Origin: Verrucomicrobiota bacterium
GTDB taxonomy: Bacteria > Verrucomicrobiota > Kiritimatiellia > CAIQIC01 > Lenti-01
DNA length: 12,305 bases
NCBI GenBank assembly: GCA_022709625.1
Contig: JAKLIL010000016.1
Coordinates: 1-12,305, forward strand
Direction of reading: 5' to 3'
The notes beneath the pieces are model-generated. The model was not told the origin of the DNA. It ran no database searches and was given only the letters and a program-made list of their open reading frames with translations. Shown in pieces: positions 10,700-12,305 of this stretch (its first letter is position 1; each line of letters begins with the position of its first letter). The position numbers were made by a program, and so were the translations under genes.

Positions 10700-12305
10700 C
10701 TACGGCCAGCGGGGCACGATGCGGTAGAAGCGCGCGGGCTTGTCGTTCGTGGACCGGCGGACGTTGAACGTCCAGTCGCGGTAGACGTTGGTGTAGCCCG
10801 AGTAGTTGGTGGCGGTCCACGCGCCCCAGGAACTGTTGGTGACCGTGCCCACGACGTTGCCGTTGGTGTCGTACAGATAGCGGTATTGGGTCAGGGCGTT
10901 GGTGGTGAACTGGACGTAGAAGTTGGTTATGGGGGCCTCGAAATCGTTGCCGTCCGTCCAGAGAGTCACATTGGTAGCGGCCACCGCCATGTTGGTGATG
11001 TAGAACACATCGGCGATGGGGATGGCGTAGGTGAAGGGACTGGCCTGGGCGGCGGCGAGATTCGTGTAGATGGTGCTGACATTGTTGCCGTCGCCGTCGG
11101 ACCCCAGATAGGCGTTCAGGACGCCGTCCTTGTTGGGATCCACTTCGATGACGTATTGGACGACCTGCAGGCGGTCGTAGGCGTGGTCGGGGATCTGCGC
11201 CCAGACGTAGCCGTTGGCGCCCTCGCCGGCGCCGACGCGGATGTTCATGCCCAGCATGTCCCAACCGCCCCCGGTGCTGGCGCGGTGGTACAGGGTGCCC
11301 GCGGCGCTGGGATAACTGGCGGCGACAAAGCCGTAGTAGATGCCGAAGGGATCGAAATGGCCGGGCGGCCACGGATCGAGCATGTAGAAGGGTGCAACCA
11401 GGTTGGTGTTGGCCGGAACGATGCGCTGCGACTGCGTGTGCCAGGCCACGGCGTAGACGTTGCTACCTGCCTGGCGCTCCACCAGAATCTGGTCTTCGTT
11501 GGCCGCGCCGGCGGTCGGGGTCTTCATCTCCCAATCGAAGTCGACGTAGGTGTCGCCTTGGTACGCCAAGCTGATGCTGTTGGATTCGTTGAGGAACCCC
11601 TGGCTTTGCGGGATGCGGTCGGAGCCGGAGGCGAAGCCGCCGTAGGAGAGGGAGTAGAACAGGTTGCCAAACTGGTCCAGCAGGCGGACCACGCCGACGC
11701 CGTCGTAGATATGGTCCTTGTACTGTACCCCCACGGAGGTGGGCAATGTTTCGGAAAGCGCGTTGGTGAGGAACCGGTCGATGGCGGGGGGCGGAACGGT
11801 GTTGGTGAGGAGTTCCAGGTCGCCCAGCAGATAGAACCCGTAGCCGTTGGTGGTTTTGTTGGTCAGCATCGCGCCGGCCGGGAATTTATAGGACGCGTAG
11901 ACCGGCTGGTTGGAGTTGGCGGCGATGTCTCCCGCCGAGCCGAAGGCCAATTGGACGGTCCAGTTGGAAAGGGAAGTGCCCGCCACGCCGCACAACTCGA
12001 TGAATTCGTGGTTTTCGCCGGGGATTTCGAAAATATAATTGGTACAGTAGGGATCGTTTGGGTCCAAACATTCGAAATACCATGGTTCGTTCAGGCCGAA
12101 AGACTGGTAGTAGATTTCGTTGACCCAGATGTCGCCTTTGGGGACGGTGGCAACCCGGTTGGTGTAGGTGGCCGAAGTGTAGACGTTGGTGGAATAGGCG
12201 GTCGAGTTGGAGGCCGCGCCGACCCCAGCGTACCAGACTTTGACGTAGTAGCGGATCATGGTTCCGGCGGTTTGTGGGGGAATGTTGGAAACCGCGGCGT
12301 AGGAG
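10700..12305 (-). CDS. Lamin-tail-domain surface/secreted protein, 5' end missing
   Basis: At least 534 residues are encoded. The frame is open to the right edge of the window, so the true start is outside, and the Met at 12259 (within GTMIRYYVKVWYAG) is internal. VNEIYY..., NHEFIELCGV and SLSNWTVQLAFG form the pattern of a lamin tail domain (LTD), an Ig-like fold common in large secreted bacterial proteins. Further on are another strand-rich region (RIVPANTNLVAPFYMLDPW), the segment NKDGVLNAYLG and the final FYRIVPRWP. The sequence is very rich in Thr, Asn, Tyr and Ser, as in extracellular beta proteins. No catalytic motif is recognised. It converges on the pseudopilin operon. A link as a surface or secreted partner is only suggested by position. 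Confidence 0.65.
   Translation of the reverse strand, partial: SYAAVSNIPPQTAGTMIRYYVKVWYAGVGAASNSTAYSTNVYTSATYTNRVATVPKGDIWVNEIYYQSFGLNEPWYFECLDPNDPYCTNYIFEIPGENHEFIELCGVAGTSLSNWTVQLAFGSAGDIAANSNQPVYASYKFPAGAMLTNKTTNGYGFYLLGDLELLTNTVPPPAIDRFLTNALSETLPTSVGVQYKDHIYDGVGVVRLLDQFGNLFYSLSYGGFASGSDRIPQSQGFLNESNSISLAYQGDTYVDFDWEMKTPTAGAANEDQILVERQAGSNVYAVAWHTQSQRIVPANTNLVAPFYMLDPWPPGHFDPFGIYYGFVAASYPSAAGTLYHRASTGGGWDMLGMNIRVGAGEGANGYVWAQIPDHAYDRLQVVQYVIEVDPNKDGVLNAYLGSDGDGNNVSTIYTNLAAAQASPFTYAIPIADVFYITNMAVAATNVTLWTDGNDFEAPITNFYVQFTTNALTQYRYLYDTNGNVVGTVTNSSWGAWTATNYSGYTNVYRDWTFNVRRSTNDKPARFYRIVPRWP

Overview
The window is GC-rich, densely coding bacterial DNA. The best guess is the Verrucomicrobiota/Kiritimatiellota/Lentisphaerota side of the PVC group. 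The grounds are a long run of prepilin-like genes whose large last member resembles the 'Verru_Chthon cassette' proteins, and a lamin-tail-type surface protein rich in Thr-Asn. This is inference from family resemblance, not from a marker gene.

Layout. 1-245 (+) is the 3' end of a 2H phosphoesterase (ThpR/LigT type). It converges on a GDP-L-fucose synthase-type epimerase (269-1204, -). That gene is divergent from threonine synthase (1311-2567, +), with a 106 bp gap. A 321 bp spacer with a 35 bp tandem repeat follows. From 2889 to 10088 seven + strand genes lie head to tail. All carry a class III (prepilin) N-terminus, and they run in the order of a type II secretion pseudopilin operon: three GspG-like major pseudopilins, then H-, I-, J- and K-like minor pseudopilins. 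The K-like gene is very large (814 aa). A 611 bp repeat-rich convergent spacer separates it from a lamin-tail-domain protein on the - strand (10700 to beyond 12305).

The proteins probably build a pseudopilus: G subunits form the shaft and H-I-J-K the tip. No ATPase, secretin, inner-membrane platform or prepilin peptidase is in the window, so that machinery must be encoded elsewhere.

The most unusual content is between the genes. (1) Heptanucleotide tandem arrays of different sequence abut the starts of four pseudopilin genes, and in each case the chosen ATG is a point variant of a repeat unit. A fifth array lies about 20 bp upstream of the J-like start. (2) Two perfectly phased octanucleotide arrays, AGGAGTNN in 9 and 15 units, resemble a ladder of Shine-Dalgarno cores in front of the second and third G genes. 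(3) GC-rich hairpins with related cores sit directly after several stop codons. (4) A two-hairpin REP-like element occurs in several copies in the convergent spacer, and its 3' half recurs between the J- and K-like genes. (5) The first G gene has an in-frame duplication of its prepilin signal around a short palindromic insert.
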